A stretch of DNA of 7,001 nucleotides from JBCCFK01 sp965262315 (lineage in GTDB: Bacteria; Actinomycetota; Acidimicrobiia; Acidimicrobiales; UBA8592), in NCBI GenBank assembly GCA_965262315.1, contig CBDHFJ010000102.1, positions 1 through 7,001 of the forward strand. Direction: 5' to 3'. The position numbers were made by a program, and so were the translations under genes. The notes beneath the pieces were generated by a model that did not search any database, was not told where the DNA came from, and saw nothing but the letters and a program-made list of their open reading frames with translations. How positions within the stretch are numbered: the first letter of the stretch is position 1; every line of letters starts with the position of its first letter. Below, one piece after another: positions 5,815 through 7,001 of the stretch.

Positions 5815-7001
5815 CGCGCCTTCGGGGTGGGGACGATCGCTGCTGCAGCGGCGACCGCCACCGAGACCACGGCGCAGCCGAGGAGGACGGGCCGGTACGA
5901 GTCGGCGACGTCGTCGCCCACGGCGAGGATGAGCGGCCCCACCGCCGAGGCGGCGACGCTGATCGCGGTGGCCACGCCTCGGATCGCGCCCACGTGGCCG
6001 ATGCCGTACCACTTCGGATAGAGCGCGCTGCTGAGCGCCGACATCGATCCGGCGGCGGTGCCGGTGACCAGCCCGTAGAGGATCGCGAGGCCGCCGGGCT
6101 CGGTCACCGTCGCCATCACCATGCTCCCGCCCATGGACATGGCGGCGAAGATGAGCAACAAGCGACCGGGGGCGCGGTCGGTCAGCCACCCCATGACGAA
6201 CCCCAACGTCACGCTGCCGACCATCTGCGGGATGAAGATGGCGGCAGCCTGGTCTTCGGAGAGCCCTCGCTCGGCCAGCAGGTCGATGTTGTGGAAGGTG
6301 AGCCCGGTGATGAGAGCGCTGGTCAGCGCCTGGCTGGCGGTCAGGGTCCAGAAGGCGGGCGTTCGCACAGCCTCGGGCACGGTGAACGAGCGTCCCCTGA
6401 TCGTGGCGGCCTCGTGTGCGGCCGTCGCGCCGTCGGGCTGTTGTCCGATGTCCTCGGGCCGGTCGACGATGCCGAAGCGGGCGATCGGGACCACCGTCAC
6501 CAAGATGCCCCCGGCGAGGATGACCCAGGCCCAGCGCCAGTCGACCCAATCGATCACGGCACCGAACGTGAGTGGTGCCATCGACATGATGGCGATGGTG
6601 CCGGTGCTGGCGAGTGCGAGTGCAAGGCCCCGTCGGCGCTCGAACCAGATGGCCACGCCGGTCTGTGCGATCAGGGTCAGTGAACCCTGACCCAGCATGC
6701 GCAGGCCCACGAAGGCGATCGTCAGCATGACGATGTTCTGCACCGTGGCGGTGAAGGCGATCATCGTGGCGAAGCCGAGGCCCACGACGGTCATGGCGTG
6801 CCGGACGCCGCGGCGGTCGACCCAGCGCCCGATGGCGGGGAGTGCGGCGGCACCGGTGAGGGTGCCGATGAGGTACGCGGTGGAGATCGCGGACCGCGAG
6901 ACACCCAGGTCGTCGATCATCGAGTCGATGAAGGCCGACACGCCGATGGTCTGCCCGGGTGCCGTCAGGCCGGCGGCCAGCGTGCACCACAGCACCATCC
7001 A
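5799..7001 (-). CDS. MFS transporter, monocarboxylate / oxalate-formate antiporter-like; 5' end outside window
   Basis: The frame is open to the right edge. The ATG at 6998-6996 gives 399 residues but is preceded by an in-frame Trp codon, so the true start probably lies outside. The protein is a 12-helix type transporter. PGQTIGVSAFIDSMIDDLGVSRS at about 14-36 covers the end of helix 1 and the first external loop. Motif A GRWVDRRG is at 57-64, and a second-half equivalent GWLTDRAPGR at 270-279. WFERRRGLALALA (118-130) and YPKWYGIGHVGAIRG (327-341) are characteristic of the bacterial MCT/YcxA-like branch, which moves small carboxylates with protons. A cytoplasmic loop at about 176-212 separates the halves. 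The substrate cannot be assigned. It converges on the fusion gene with a 4-base overlap of stop codons and is not in its operon. It differs clearly from the DHA2-type transporter in that gene. Confidence 0.88.
   Translation of the reverse strand, partial: WMVLWCTLAAGLTAPGQTIGVSAFIDSMIDDLGVSRSAISTAYLIGTLTGAAALPAIGRWVDRRGVRHAMTVVGLGFATMIAFTATVQNIVMLTIAFVGLRMLGQGSLTLIAQTGVAIWFERRRGLALALASTGTIAIMSMAPLTFGAVIDWVDWRWAWVILAGGILVTVVPIARFGIVDRPEDIGQQPDGATAAHEAATIRGRSFTVPEAVRTPAFWTLTASQALTSALITGLTFHNIDLLAERGLSEDQAAAIFIPQMVGSVTLGFVMGWLTDRAPGRLLLIFAAMSMGGSMVMATVTEPGGLAILYGLVTGTAAGSMSALSSALYPKWYGIGHVGAIRGVATAISVAASAVGPLILAVGDDVADSYRPVLLGCAVVSVAVAAAAAIVPTPKARQATR

Noticed and set aside
5813..5820. GGCGCGCC palindrome just inside the minus-strand MFS gene
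   Set aside because: An eight-base GC palindrome is common in GC-rich DNA and lies in coding sequence; no sign of a functional site.
5362..6990. Minus-strand frame overlapping the MFS gene in another phase
   Set aside because: Arg/His-rich product without membrane segments; the in-phase frame at 5799-7001 has clear MFS motifs.

Overview
The window is GC-rich, almost fully coding, and uses actinobacterial-style genes packed with very short overlaps. The best guess is a high-GC actinomycete, perhaps from the Acidimicrobiia. This is inferred from base composition, alternative starts and an LprG-like lipoprotein. No rRNA or other marker is present, so the placement is tentative. I see no tRNA, mobile element, CRISPR array or phage gene, and no gene-free stretch longer than about 70 bases.

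Positions 1-2589 (+) hold three genes joined by two 4-base ATGA stop/start overlaps. They are the C-terminal part of a PEP-utilising, phosphohistidine-domain enzyme (cut by the window edge), a Gfo/Idh/MocA-family NAD(P)-dependent oxidoreductase, and an AlkD-like HEAT-repeat DNA alkylation repair glycosylase. They are almost certainly co-transcribed and translationally coupled, but no shared pathway is evident.

Positions 2590-5802 (+) hold the main item: one 1047-residue membrane protein built from parts that are normally separate. It has a lipoprotein signal peptide and an LprG/LppX-type lipid-binding domain, a transmembrane tether, a Pro-rich cytoplasmic linker, and a DHA2/P55-like 14-helix MFS transporter. 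A second cytoplasmic linker and another membrane anchor follow, then an external coiled coil and a beta-rich domain with a 26-residue internal repeat. In mycobacteria, LprG and the P55 transporter (Rv1411c/Rv1410c) are two genes of one operon that export triacylglycerides and lipoglycans. Here the pair appears as one polypeptide with an extra external module whose function is unknown. The predicted topology is self-consistent, with both soluble domains outside the cell.

Positions 5799-7001 (-) hold a convergent MFS transporter of the monocarboxylate/oxalate-formate-like type, with its N-terminus beyond the window edge. Its stop codon overlaps that of the fusion gene within one CTAG palindrome.
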